Counted from the first letter of the stretch, positions 1-4,971 are shown. The stretch is 5,011 bases of DNA from Ruminococcus sp. CAG:254 (GCA_000433635.1 HF997963.1:24468-29478), one strand, 5' to 3'. Program-made: numbers and translations. The notes: generated by a model from the letters alone, not told the origin.

Positions 1-69
1 CCAGAGGATCAGCCACAAAAGTCCATTTGGCAGCGGCTGCAACGCTGGCTGCAAGTGCGGTTCTCATAA
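1..69 (+). CDS. possible 3' end of an upstream gene (partial)
   Basis: Frame 1 is open from the window edge to a TAA at 67-69 and reads as 22 residues ending WQRLQRWLQVRFS, a basic, amphipathic tail. The stop lies 41 bases before the next start, a normal operon spacing. The other two forward frames are also open here, so an open frame alone proves little. I do not recognise the protein; the choice of frame rests on its plausible composition and its stop position. Confidence 0.35.
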   Translation, partial: PEDQPQKSIWQRLQRWLQVRFS

Positions 70-95
70 TCTATAAAATTACATCTCATCCAATC

Positions 96-101
96 AGGAG
101 G
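96..101 (+). promoter_or_regulatory. ribosome binding site of the rluB-like gene
   Basis: AGGAGG lies 8 bases before the ATG at 110. It fixes the start at 110, although the frame that carries most of the protein is open upstream to base 27. The peptide encoded in that upstream stretch has no family resemblance and is an accident of the frameshift. Confidence 0.85.
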
Positions 102-109
102 ATTTCAAC

Positions 110-845
110 ATGGAAAAAATACGCATTCAAAAATTATTATCCGATGCTGGCTACTGCTCCCGCCGCCCGCAAGGCGGAAGCCTTGATTGCTGCCGGAAAA
201 GTCAAGCTGAACGGACATCCCGTCAAGCTTGGCGACCAGGCAACCCGTGCCGACCTCATTACGGTCAACGGAGAAGCCGTTCGCATCCCTCGCAAAAAAG
301 TCAAGCGTTATCTCATGCTGTACAAGCCAAGAGGCTATGTCACCACTACTTCCGATGAACTCGACCGCCGCTGTGTCATGGACTTACTGGACGGCGTGGA
401 AGAACGGGTTTACCCCGTCGGCAGACTGGACAAGGACTCCGAAGGACTCCTGCTGCTGACGAATGACGGCGAATTTGCCAACAATATCATGCACCCTAGC
501 CGCCATATTTCCAAGACCTATCGGGTTACCGTTCGGCCGGATATTTCCGAAGAACAATTGATTGCCCTTTCCAGCGGCGTGGAACTGGACGGCAAAATGA
601 CCCTGCCGGCAAATGTCGTTGTGAAAACCAAAGAACCAAACCGTGTCGTACTGCTGATGACCATTCAGGAGGGCAGAAACCGCCAGATTCGCCGGATGTG
701 CGAAGCGTTGGGGCTGGAAGTTGCCCGCCTGCGGAGAACCAGCATCGGCCCTTTGAAACTGGGCATGCTGAAGCCGGGTACTTATCGGGATTTGACCGCA
801 GAAGAACTGCGTGCCATTCGCAACGCCATCGGCGGCGACCTCTAA
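110..845 (+). pseudogene. rluB: RluB/RsuA-family rRNA pseudouridine synthase, frameshifted
   Basis: RluB-type enzymes convert a uridine in the 23S rRNA peptidyl-transferase region (2605 in E. coli numbering) to pseudouridine. From ATG 110 the first 19 residues (MEKIRIQKLLSDAGYCSRR) are the start of an S4 RNA-binding domain. The reading then leaves the family pattern. It returns in another frame at base 171 with KAEALIAAGKVKLNG, which continues to the TAA at 843-845. Removing the four bases 167-170 (CCGC, a tandem duplicate of the preceding CCGC) joins the halves into a 243-residue protein of normal length. It would have an S4 domain at about 3-60 and the catalytic-Asp motif GRLD at 103-106 (Asp106, codon 429-431). 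The later EGRNRQIRRM and RLRRTSIGPL motifs are also present. This is a recent inactivation or a sequencing error; everything downstream looks intact. RluB is preferred over RluE, RluF or RsuA because it is the usual Bacillota member, but sequence alone cannot settle this. Confidence 0.85.
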
Positions 846-883
846 TCGCCGTGCGAGAACCAGACGCACCCGAAATGAACCAG

Positions 884-890
884 AAAGGAG
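884..890 (+). promoter_or_regulatory. ribosome binding site of metA
   Basis: AAAGGAG sits 10 bases before the ATG at 901. The frame is open upstream to 811, inside the 3' end of the rluB-like gene, but that extension is Arg-rich, has no ribosome site and is absent from MetA proteins. The start is therefore 901. Confidence 0.8.
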
Positions 891-900
891 TTTGCATTTT

Positions 901-1848
901 ATGCCAATTTGTATTCCAAAAGAATTGCCAGCATTTCAGACGCTGGCAAATGAAAATATCTTTGTCATGGATAATGACCGTGCCTCTCATCAGGACATCC
1001 GCCCGCTGCGGGTGCTCCTGCTGAATCTGATGCCGAAAAAAATTGAAACAGAATGCCAGTTTCTGCGGCTGCTCAGCAATACGCCGATTCAAGTCAATGT
1101 GGAATTTTTACAGGTTTCCAGCCACGTCAGCAAGAACACCAACAAAATGCATCTGGACGCCTTTTATCATACGTTTGCAGAAATCCAGAACGAATATTAT
1201 GACGGCTGTATTATCACAGGTGCTCCGGTCGAGCACCTTTCTTTTGCCGATGTCGACTACTGGGAAGAGCTGCAACAAATCATGGAATGGACAAAGACCC
1301 ATGTCTTTTCCACCATGCATATCTGCTGGGGAGCTCTGGCAGGGCTGAACTACCACTTCGGGATTCCCAAATATGACCTGCCGGAAAAGATGTTCGGGGT
1401 CTTTCCACACGAGGTGCTGCAAAAAAATGTGCAGCTGCTGCGAGGATTTGACGACTGCTTTTATGCTCCGCATTCCCGCCATTCAGAAGTCCGGCGTGCG
1501 GACATTGAGCAAGTACCAAATCTGAAAATTCTAACCGAATCGCCACAAGCCGGCGTGCACATTGTCGCCAACACCAACGGCAGACAATATTTCATCACCG
1601 GACATCTGGAGTATGACCGCATGACATTGGCAGAAGAATATTTCCGGGACAAGGAAAAAGGCTGCAAAATCGCCGTTCCTGCCCACTATTTCCCCAACGA
1701 CGACCCCAGCAAACCGCCGCTTTATACATGGGGGTGCTGTGCAAATTTGCTCTTTGCAAACTGGATTAATCACTGCGTTTATCAGCTGACCCCGTATGAT
1801 TTGCAACGGCTGGAGCTGTACAATTGGGAGTGGGAAGCCGGACTATAA
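901..1848 (+). CDS. metA: homoserine O-acetyltransferase (MetA family)
   Basis: This 315-residue cytoplasmic enzyme acylates L-homoserine, the committed step of methionine synthesis. The N-terminus MPICIPKELPA and the block RPLRVLLLNLMPKKIETE align directly with E. coli MetA. The catalytic nucleophile is Cys142 (in ICWGALAG), and the His235/Glu237 pair lies in ITGHLEYD; all are present. Residue 111, in GAPVEHL, is Glu. In characterised MetA enzymes Glu111 selects acetyl-CoA, while Gly111 (E. coli) selects succinyl-CoA, so acetyltransferase is the better call despite the common succinyltransferase label. It follows the rluB-like gene by 55 bases with no visible terminator or promoter and may share its transcript. 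I see no SAM riboswitch or T-box upstream. The stop codon (1846-1848) abuts the first composite repeat, and the last bases of the gene form a small inverted repeat with it (1836-1840 with 1850-1854). Confidence 0.96.
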   Translation: MPICIPKELPAFQTLANENIFVMDNDRASHQDIRPLRVLLLNLMPKKIETECQFLRLLSNTPIQVNVEFLQVSSHVSKNTNKMHLDAFYHTFAEIQNEYYDGCIITGAPVEHLSFADVDYWEELQQIMEWTKTHVFSTMHICWGALAGLNYHFGIPKYDLPEKMFGVFPHEVLQKNVQLLRGFDDCFYAPHSRHSEVRRADIEQVPNLKILTESPQAGVHIVANTNGRQYFITGHLEYDRMTLAEEYFRDKEKGCKIAVPAHYFPNDDPSKPPLYTWGCCANLLFANWINHCVYQLTPYDLQRLELYNWEWEAGL

Positions 1849-1851
1849 GCC

Positions 1852-2047
1852 GGCGACCTCCACCCGACCGTCATTAAAAAATGCAAAAAAGCCCGAAAAA
1901 CTGGGATATGGCACTCTATGACACTCATATACAGTCTTTACGCAGGAGAGAAAAAAGTAAAAATTTTCTCTCTATATAAGGTTTGTAAACGACTGTCTTA
2001 GAGTGTCATATCTTTCGATTCCATCCACGCCACTTACGCAGGGCGAC
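1852..2047. repeat. composite structured repeat, unit A
   Basis: Full unit immediately after the metA stop. In order: GGCGAC (1852-1857, matching the end of the CRISPR-like repeat); a small A-loop hairpin (CATT/AATG around 1872-1883); the conserved box (1883-1906); left arm 1905-1926; core 1927-1990 with an inner hairpin of GAGA-A-run against TTTTCTC; right arm 1991-2012; CRISPR-like repeat 2017-2047. The arms pair at 20 of 22 positions (19 Watson-Crick, 1 G-U). No protein coding is supported on either strand. Which strand is transcribed is unknown. Confidence 0.8.
2017..2047 (-). repeat. solitary type I-C-like CRISPR repeat 1 (degenerate)
   Basis: On the minus strand it reads GTCGCCCTGCGTAAGTGGCG and then TGGATGGAATC. 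This matches the GTCGC-palindrome-GTGGATTGAA pattern of type I-C CRISPR repeats, with some decay in the palindrome and tail. It is both the end of unit A and the beginning of unit B. Confidence 0.65.
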
Positions 2048-2223
2048 CTCCACCGACTTCCAGCAAAAAGGGCAAAAAAGCCCGAAAAACTGGGAGGTGG
2101 AGGTCGGTGGAAGTCAAATACATACTTAACACACGGAGTAAAAAAAGTATATTTTTTCTCTCTATAGAAAGGTATGTAAACGACCTTCACCGACTTCCAC
2201 CTTTTGCTCCACCAACGGGTGAC
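2041..2223. repeat. composite structured repeat, unit B
   Basis: Second unit, in tandem with unit A. The conserved box is at 2072-2095. The left arm is 2096-2115 (GGTGGAGGTCGGTGGAAGTC) and the right arm 2182-2201 (GACCTTCACCGACTTCCACC), pairing at 19 of 20 positions (17 Watson-Crick, 2 G-U). Inside, TACATAC (2119-2125) pairs perfectly with GTATGTA (2172-2178), and an A-run/T-run hairpin forms the tip. The unit ends in a badly decayed relative of the CRISPR-like repeat (2206-2223, TCCACC...GGGTGAC). A further copy of the arm sequence lies before the box at 2046-2062. Confidence 0.8.
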
Positions 2224-2256
2224 GGAATTACAAACAAACATTTTTAAAAAAATTGC

Positions 2257-2285
2257 TTTACATTTTGCTCCTTTTATGATATAAT
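2257..2285 (+). promoter_or_regulatory. sigma-A-type promoter of the dockerin protease gene
   Basis: TTTACA (2257-2262), a 17-base spacer, then a perfect TATAAT (2280-2285). The expected start of transcription is near 2292, giving a leader of about 36 bases before the GTG start at 2328. The A/T-rich stretch just upstream (2241-2252) could act as an UP element. Confidence 0.85.
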
Positions 2286-2327
2286 GGGCACATTGCGTAT
2301 TTTATCAACCAAATAGGAGGAACAATT

Positions 2328-3314
2328 GTGCAGCTTTTTCAAACAATTTCTAGAAAATCCCTTTCCATTTGGCTCAGTCTGCTCTGCATGCTGTCCCTAT
2401 GGTCTTCGTTCTCCCTTTCTGCCTCGGCAGAAGATACCATTCCCTTCCCAATTGCCTGGCAGCAAAGCGAAGGTAGCGGAGCGGAAGAACAACGGCTTGC
2501 CTACTTGCCAGAAGTAGACAACTGGTGTGATTATCCCTGGAATCGAGGAACAGAAACCGGAAATACCGTTGGACAAGCGGGTTGCAGCCTGCTCTCCATC
2601 GTAAATGCGGTCTATTATCGCACAGGTTCATTCTTACATCCAGCAAAACTGGCACAATTTGCACTGGACAACGGCTATCGCATTCCCGGCGTAGACGGAG
2701 CAGCAATGGGCTTCTTCCCAGCCGTTGCACAGGCATATGCAGAAGAAAGCCACATGACCTTTGCAGGCTGGACAACACAGGCAGCAGCCGTTCTTGAACA
2801 CCTCCGAAACGGCGGAACAGCTTCTGCCAACATCGCCGGACACTGGATTGCACTGGTGGACTATGATGTTACTACCGACCAGTATTTGATGTTGGATTCC
2901 TCGCAGATTTCCAGTCGGGCAGAGCACATAGCCTGGACAGACCGGGAAAACGGGGTTGCCTGGCTCCCCGAAGCGGTCTTGCTGGAAAACGGCAGAAACG
3001 GCTACTATGGCATCAACAACCGCTATTCTGCTCTTTATACGTTCGATGACCCATACACCCTCGGCGATGTCAATCAAGATGGCGTGGTGTCCGTAGAGGA
3101 TGCCAGATTGGTATTACAATATTATGCAAGCACGGCGGCGAGCCTTGATTTCCGCCTGCATCCCCAGATTGTAACGCACAATGCTGGCATATCGGCGGCG
3201 GATATTGACGGAGATGGCATAGTAACCGTACAGGATGCCACGGCAATCTTATCTTACTACGCACAGCAAGCTTCCGGAGCAGCCCCCTCTTGGGGACAAG
3301 TGCTCTGCGGATAA
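2328..3314 (+). CDS. secreted papain-like cysteine protease with type I dockerin
   Basis: This 328-residue protein starts with GTG, 7 bases after AGGAGG (2315-2320). Residues 1-34 form a signal peptide: basic start, hydrophobic stretch 12-30, and a likely cut after SASA. Residues 60-235 resemble the C39-like/papain-like peptidase_C39_2 group. Candidate catalytic residues are Cys86 in QAGCSLLSIVNA, His172 in GHWIALVDYD and Asp190 in LMLDSS. Residues 244-312 are a dockerin of two calcium-binding F-hand repeats, DVNQDGVVSVED (247-258) and DIDGDGIVTVQD (292-303). Each is followed by a helix with a YYA motif. Dockerins bind cohesin modules of scaffoldins, so the protein probably sits on an extracellular cellulosome. 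The triad and peptidase activity are inferred; the substrate is unknown. It is a single-gene unit with its own promoter, and no clear intrinsic terminator follows. Confidence 0.85.
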   Translation: MQLFQTISRKSLSIWLSLLCMLSLWSSFSLSASAEDTIPFPIAWQQSEGSGAEEQRLAYLPEVDNWCDYPWNRGTETGNTVGQAGCSLLSIVNAVYYRTGSFLHPAKLAQFALDNGYRIPGVDGAAMGFFPAVAQAYAEESHMTFAGWTTQAAAVLEHLRNGGTASANIAGHWIALVDYDVTTDQYLMLDSSQISSRAEHIAWTDRENGVAWLPEAVLLENGRNGYYGINNRYSALYTFDDPYTLGDVNQDGVVSVEDARLVLQYYASTAASLDFRLHPQIVTHNAGISAADIDGDGIVTVQDATAILSYYAQQASGAAPSWGQVLCG

Positions 3315-3330
3315 CATCCCCTTTTTGCAG

Positions 3331-3488
3331 CAATCGACTGTCACCAAAAAGTGCGGAGGTCTACGGAAGTCAAATACATACCTTACGCACGCGAGAAAAA
3401 AAGTAAAAATTTCTCTCATATAGAAAGGTTTGTAAACGACCTCCGACGACCTCCGCTGTTCAATCCACGCCCCTGCGTAAGGGGCGAC
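3331..3488. repeat. composite structured repeat, unit C (lacks the conserved box)
   Basis: Unit beginning about 20 bases after the dockerin gene stop. The small hairpin CACCAAAAAGTG (3342-3353) leads directly into the left arm 3353-3371 (GCGGAGGTCTACGGAAGTC), because the 22-base remainder of the box found in units A, B and D is missing. The core is 3372-3437 and the right arm 3438-3456 (GACCTCCGACGACCTCCGC); 16 of 19 positions pair. The CRISPR-like repeat follows at 3457-3488. Confidence 0.8.
3457..3488 (-). repeat. solitary type I-C-like CRISPR repeat 2
   Basis: 32 bases; the minus strand reads GTCGCCCCTTACGCAGGGGC and then GTGGATTGAACA. The palindrome CGCCCC/GGGGCG is intact. This is a near-canonical I-C repeat; its translation contains the VAPYAGAWIE-type peptide familiar from misannotated I-C arrays. 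Confidence 0.75.
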
Positions 3489-3523
3489 AACACGGAGAAA
3501 AAAGTAAAAATTTCTCACACATA
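3489..3523. repeat. fragment of the composite repeat core, unit E
   Basis: The stretch CACGGAGAAAAAAGTAAAAA followed by TTTCTCACACATA matches the tip hairpin of the core in units B and D. There is no box and no left arm; it starts 2 bases after CRISPR-like repeat 2. It runs directly into a dockerin-derived fragment. Confidence 0.7.
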
Positions 3524-3581
3524 ATACGTTTGATGACCATACGCCCTCGGCGATGTCAATCAAGATGGTGTGATATCCGTA
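3524..3581 (+). pseudogene. 58-base fragment of a paralogous dockerin gene
   Basis: Matches bases 3037-3095 of the dockerin protease gene (first calcium-binding loop, TFDDPYTLGDVNQDGVVSV) with one base deleted (CCC to CC) and six substitutions. Two of the substitutions are silent third-position changes (TTC/TTT, GGC/GGT) and two codon changes are conservative (Thr to Ala, Val to Ile). That pattern suggests descent from another functional dockerin gene rather than a fresh copy of the neighbour. It has no start, is frameshifted by the deletion, and is cut off by CRISPR-like repeat 3. Confidence 0.8.
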
Positions 3582-3612
3582 TTTTCAATCCACACCCCCA
3601 TAAGGGGGCGAC
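3581..3612 (-). repeat. solitary type I-C-like CRISPR repeat 3
   Basis: 32 bases; the minus strand reads GTCGCCCCCTTATGGGGGTG and then TGGATTGAAAAT. The palindrome is CCCCC/GGGGG around ATAA, so it differs from repeat 2 on both sides of the stem while still pairing. It sits 92 bases from repeat 2, too far for a normal I-C spacer (about 34-35 bases). Confidence 0.75.
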
Positions 3613-3622
3613 AAGCGGTGCT

Positions 3623-3715
3623 TTATTTGGTCAACAGTCGGACGGCAGCCGTAAACCCCACCGCAAAGGCGTGCTTCTGCCAGTCTCTAAAATAACTTGA
3701 CAAAGTGCCGTCCAC
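3623..3715 (-). CDS. 30-residue ORF, possible remnant of a small gene
   Basis: From GTG 3715 it reads VDGTLSSYFRDWQKHAFAVGFTAAVRLLTK and stops at 3623. The composition (a helix with aromatic residues followed by GF...VRLL) looks like the C-terminal end of a real small protein, not random translation. No clear ribosome site precedes it, and an in-frame stop lies just upstream, so it may be a decayed gene. It lies downstream of the ribbon-helix-helix gene on the same strand, with the small-RNA region between them. I do not recognise its family. Confidence 0.3.
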   Translation of the reverse strand: MDGTLSSYFRDWQKHAFAVGFTAAVRLLTK

Positions 3716-3725
3716 CTGCTATCAT
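3697..3725 (+). promoter_or_regulatory. promoter for a small plus-strand RNA
   Basis: A perfect TTGACA (3697-3702), a 17-base spacer and TATCAT (3720-3725, 5 of 6 to TATAAT). The start point is expected near 3732. No plus-strand reading frame with a ribosome site follows before the terminator at 3755-3805. Confidence 0.7.
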
Positions 3726-3731
3726 AGATTT

Positions 3732-3805
3732 AGCAGCGTTTCGGCGTTGTGTTGGGTTGTAAGTGCAGCAGTTTGGTAGCCGTGGCACTTACAGCCTTAT
3801 TTTTT
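3732..3805 (+). ncRNA. candidate small RNA, antisense to the 3' side of the RHH gene
   Basis: A promoter at 3697-3725 and an intrinsic terminator ending near 3805 define an RNA of about 74 nt with no plausible coding content. Its terminator end is complementary to the last codons of the ribbon-helix-helix gene (stop at 3797-3799). Its body is complementary to the sequence between that gene and the small ORF starting at 3715. This copies the plan of counter-transcribed RNAs such as RNAII in pMV158-type plasmids, where an RHH repressor (CopG) and an antisense RNA together limit rep expression. The analogy is inference; no rep gene is present. Confidence 0.55.
3755..3805 (+). terminator. intrinsic terminator of the small RNA
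   Basis: GGTTGTAAGTGC (3755-3766) pairs with GCACTTACAGCC (3785-3796) over 12 positions, one of them G-U in plus-strand RNA, with an 18-base loop. TTATTTTTT (3797-3805) follows. On the minus strand the same position is a C-A mismatch and no T-run follows, so it works for plus-strand transcription. Confidence 0.8.
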
Positions 3806-3931
3806 ATCAAAATACTCCGAGCATATCAACCGCACCAAAGAGGCAAGTGAGATGTTTTTCTTGGATGCCTCTTTTTTTAGAGCCTCGTACAATGCAGACG
3901 GGATTTTGATATTTAACGCCTTGTCGTTCAC
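3797..3931 (-). CDS. 44-residue ribbon-helix-helix (CopG/Arc-type) DNA-binding protein
   Basis: Starts with GTG (3931-3929), 7 bases after GGAGG (minus strand, 3943-3939), and ends at TAA (3799-3797). The sequence begins MNDKALNIKIPSALYEALKK and ends SLASLVRLICSEYFDKK. It is a textbook RHH fold: a beta strand ALNIKIP (5-11) for DNA contact, helix 1 SALYEALKKEASKK (12-25), a turn at NIS, and helix 2 LASLVRLICSEYF (29-41). The length is close to CopG of pMV158 (45 residues). Proteins of this kind bind DNA as dimers and usually repress their own promoter; here a direct repeat overlaps the -10 box. It is divergent from the DUF5131 gene (133 bases apart) and could regulate it as well. Alternatives are an antitoxin without its toxin or a plasmid copy-control remnant. 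Fold call strong, role inferred. Confidence 0.8.
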   Translation of the reverse strand: MNDKALNIKIPSALYEALKKEASKKNISLASLVRLICSEYFDKK

Positions 3932-3943
3932 GTTCTCACCTCC

Positions 3944-3963
3944 ACTACAATTTTACTACAATT
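3944..3963. promoter_or_regulatory. candidate RHH operator: 11-base-spaced direct repeat
   Basis: ACTACAATT occurs at 3944-3952 and again at 3955-3963, exactly 11 bases apart (one helical turn), covering the -10 box of the RHH gene promoter. Cooperative RHH dimers often read repeats spaced by one turn, so autoregulation is a reasonable inference. Confidence 0.5.
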
Positions 3964-3978
3964 ATTGTTGCGTGTCAA
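3950..3978 (-). promoter_or_regulatory. promoter of the RHH gene
   Basis: On the minus strand TTGACA (3978-3973) is followed by a 17-base spacer and TAAAAT (3955-3950). The start point should lie a few bases before the ribosome site at 3943-3939, giving a very short leader. Confidence 0.75.
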
Positions 3979-4052
3979 CCGTCATCTTCCACAATCTTTC
4001 CCTTTTGTTTTTGTTGCTTTTGCCAGTACCGCCTGTTAGAAATAATACAGAG

Positions 4053-4058
4053 AGGAGG
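4053..4058 (+). promoter_or_regulatory. ribosome binding site of the DUF5131 gene
   Basis: AGGAGG is 6 bases before ATG 4065 and fixes the start there. The frame is open upstream to 3852, but that extension runs across the promoter and the opposite-strand RHH gene and has no family resemblance. A plus-strand promoter is not clear: TTGCCA (4020-4025) with TAATAC (4043-4048) would start transcription on top of the ribosome site. Confidence 0.85.
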
Positions 4059-4064
4059 GTTTTT

Positions 4065-4778
4065 ATGCCCATCTGGAATCCCTGGCACGGCTGCACAAAA
4101 TATAGTGCCGGCTGCCAAAATTGCTATGTCTATCGCATCGATGCAACGCATGGACACAACAGCACCACCGTGCAGAAAACAGCCGCCTTTGCTCTCCCGA
4201 TGCAACGGACACGAGGCGGCACGCTAAAATTACAGCCGACGGGCGAACCCGTCTACACCTGTCTAAGTTCCGACTTTTTCTTAGCAGCTGCCGACGACTG
4301 GCGACCGGATATCTGGGCAATGATTCGCTATCGCTCGGACTTGCAATTTTTTATCATCACCAAACGCATTGTGCGTGCAGCTGCCTGCTTTCCGCCCGAC
4401 TGGGGAACGGGCTACCCCAATGTAACCATCTGCTGCACCGCCGAAAACCAACAAGCCGCCGATGAACGGCTGCCCGTTCTCCTACAACTGCCAATTGCAA
4501 AGAAAGAAATCATCTGCGAGCCACTTTTAACGCCCATACAGTTACAACCCTACCTACAGCCACAAATCTCTCGTGTCACGGTCGGCGGCGAATCCGGCGA
4601 GCAGGCAAGGCTCTGCCGCTGGGAATGGGTCACGTCCCTTGCGGCACAGTGTCGTGCTGCAAATGTTCCATTCGTCTTCAAACAGACCGGAGCACGTTTT
4701 GAAAAGGACGGGATTTGTTACAAGATTCCTCGCAGGCTGCAACAAATACAGGCACAAAAAGCCATGCAATTTTTATAG
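4065..4778 (+). CDS. DUF5131 / phage Gp37-Gp68 family protein, radical-SAM-like
   Basis: This 237-residue soluble protein starts MPIWNPWHGCTKYSAGCQNC followed by YVYR. Cys10, Cys17 and Cys20 (C-x6-C-x2-C) are the three-cysteine iron-sulphur signature of the PF07505 group, which is related to radical SAM enzymes. Other family landmarks are CLSSDFF (66-72), ADDWRPDIWAMI (76-87), FFIITKR (95-101), CEPLL (151-155), VGGESG (173-178) and FVFKQTGA (203-210). The length is in the usual range and the gene looks intact. Its biochemical role is unknown; members occur in phages and mobile regions, often with a partner gene of the TcmP type, which is not in this window. The divergent RHH gene may control it. 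The next unit of the composite repeat begins 2 bases after its stop, so no neighbour is visible downstream. Confidence 0.88.
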   Translation: MPIWNPWHGCTKYSAGCQNCYVYRIDATHGHNSTTVQKTAAFALPMQRTRGGTLKLQPTGEPVYTCLSSDFFLAAADDWRPDIWAMIRYRSDLQFFIITKRIVRAAACFPPDWGTGYPNVTICCTAENQQAADERLPVLLQLPIAKKEIICEPLLTPIQLQPYLQPQISRVTVGGESGEQARLCRWEWVTSLAAQCRAANVPFVFKQTGARFEKDGICYKIPRRLQQIQAQKAMQFL

Positions 4779-4780
4779 CC

Positions 4781-4807
4781 GTTCCATCCACACCCAGGTA
4801 GGGCGAC
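4781..4807 (-). repeat. solitary type I-C-like CRISPR repeat 4 (degenerate, short)
   Basis: 27 bases; the minus strand reads GTCGCCCTACCTGGGTGTGG and then ATGGAAC. The ends match the other copies, but the palindrome is shortened. It forms the outer left boundary of unit D. Confidence 0.6.
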
Positions 4808-4971
4808 TTTGGGAACCGCCGACCGGCACCAAAAAGTGCAAAAAAGCCCGAAAAACTGGGAAATGACGCTGTAAGACACTCAAATACATACTTAACACAC
4901 GGAGAAAAAAAGTAAAATTTTCTCTCACATAGAAAGGTATGTAAATGACTGTCGCACAGCGTCACTCTTTC

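Noticed and set aside
27..109. N-terminal extension of the rluB-like gene
   Set aside because: It is only an open stretch in the shifted frame, has no ribosome site and does not resemble the family; the true start at 110 has a perfect AGGAGG.
1927..1990. Retron msr-msd or diversity-generating template
   Set aside because: No reverse transcriptase gene is present. Retron end-repeats would be constant between copies, and the arm differences are not confined to adenines.
1905..2012. Integron attC sites
   Set aside because: attC sites have conserved arms at the stem base and a variable tip. Here the tip is conserved and the arms vary; no integrase and no GTTRRRY core site were seen.
1972..2241. 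Minus-strand 89-residue reading frame over unit B
   Set aside because: It shares peptides such as SFSGFFALF and VKYVFDF with minus-strand frames over the other units. These are translations of the repeat's box and core, not a protein family.
3315..3330. Terminator just after the dockerin gene
   Set aside because: There is a CCCCTTTTT run but no stem precedes it.
3249..3563. Minus-strand 104-residue reading frame over units C and E
   Set aside because: It contains a VAPYAGAWIE-type peptide, the usual false translation of type I-C CRISPR repeats, and overlaps the dockerin gene end.
4020..4048. Promoter for the DUF5131 gene (TTGCCA-N17-TAATAC)
   Set aside because: Transcription would begin within the ribosome binding site at 4053-4058, leaving the message without it.
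4678..4965. Minus-strand 95-residue reading frame over unit D
   Set aside because: Same repeat-derived peptides as the frames over units B and C, and it overlaps the DUF5131 gene.
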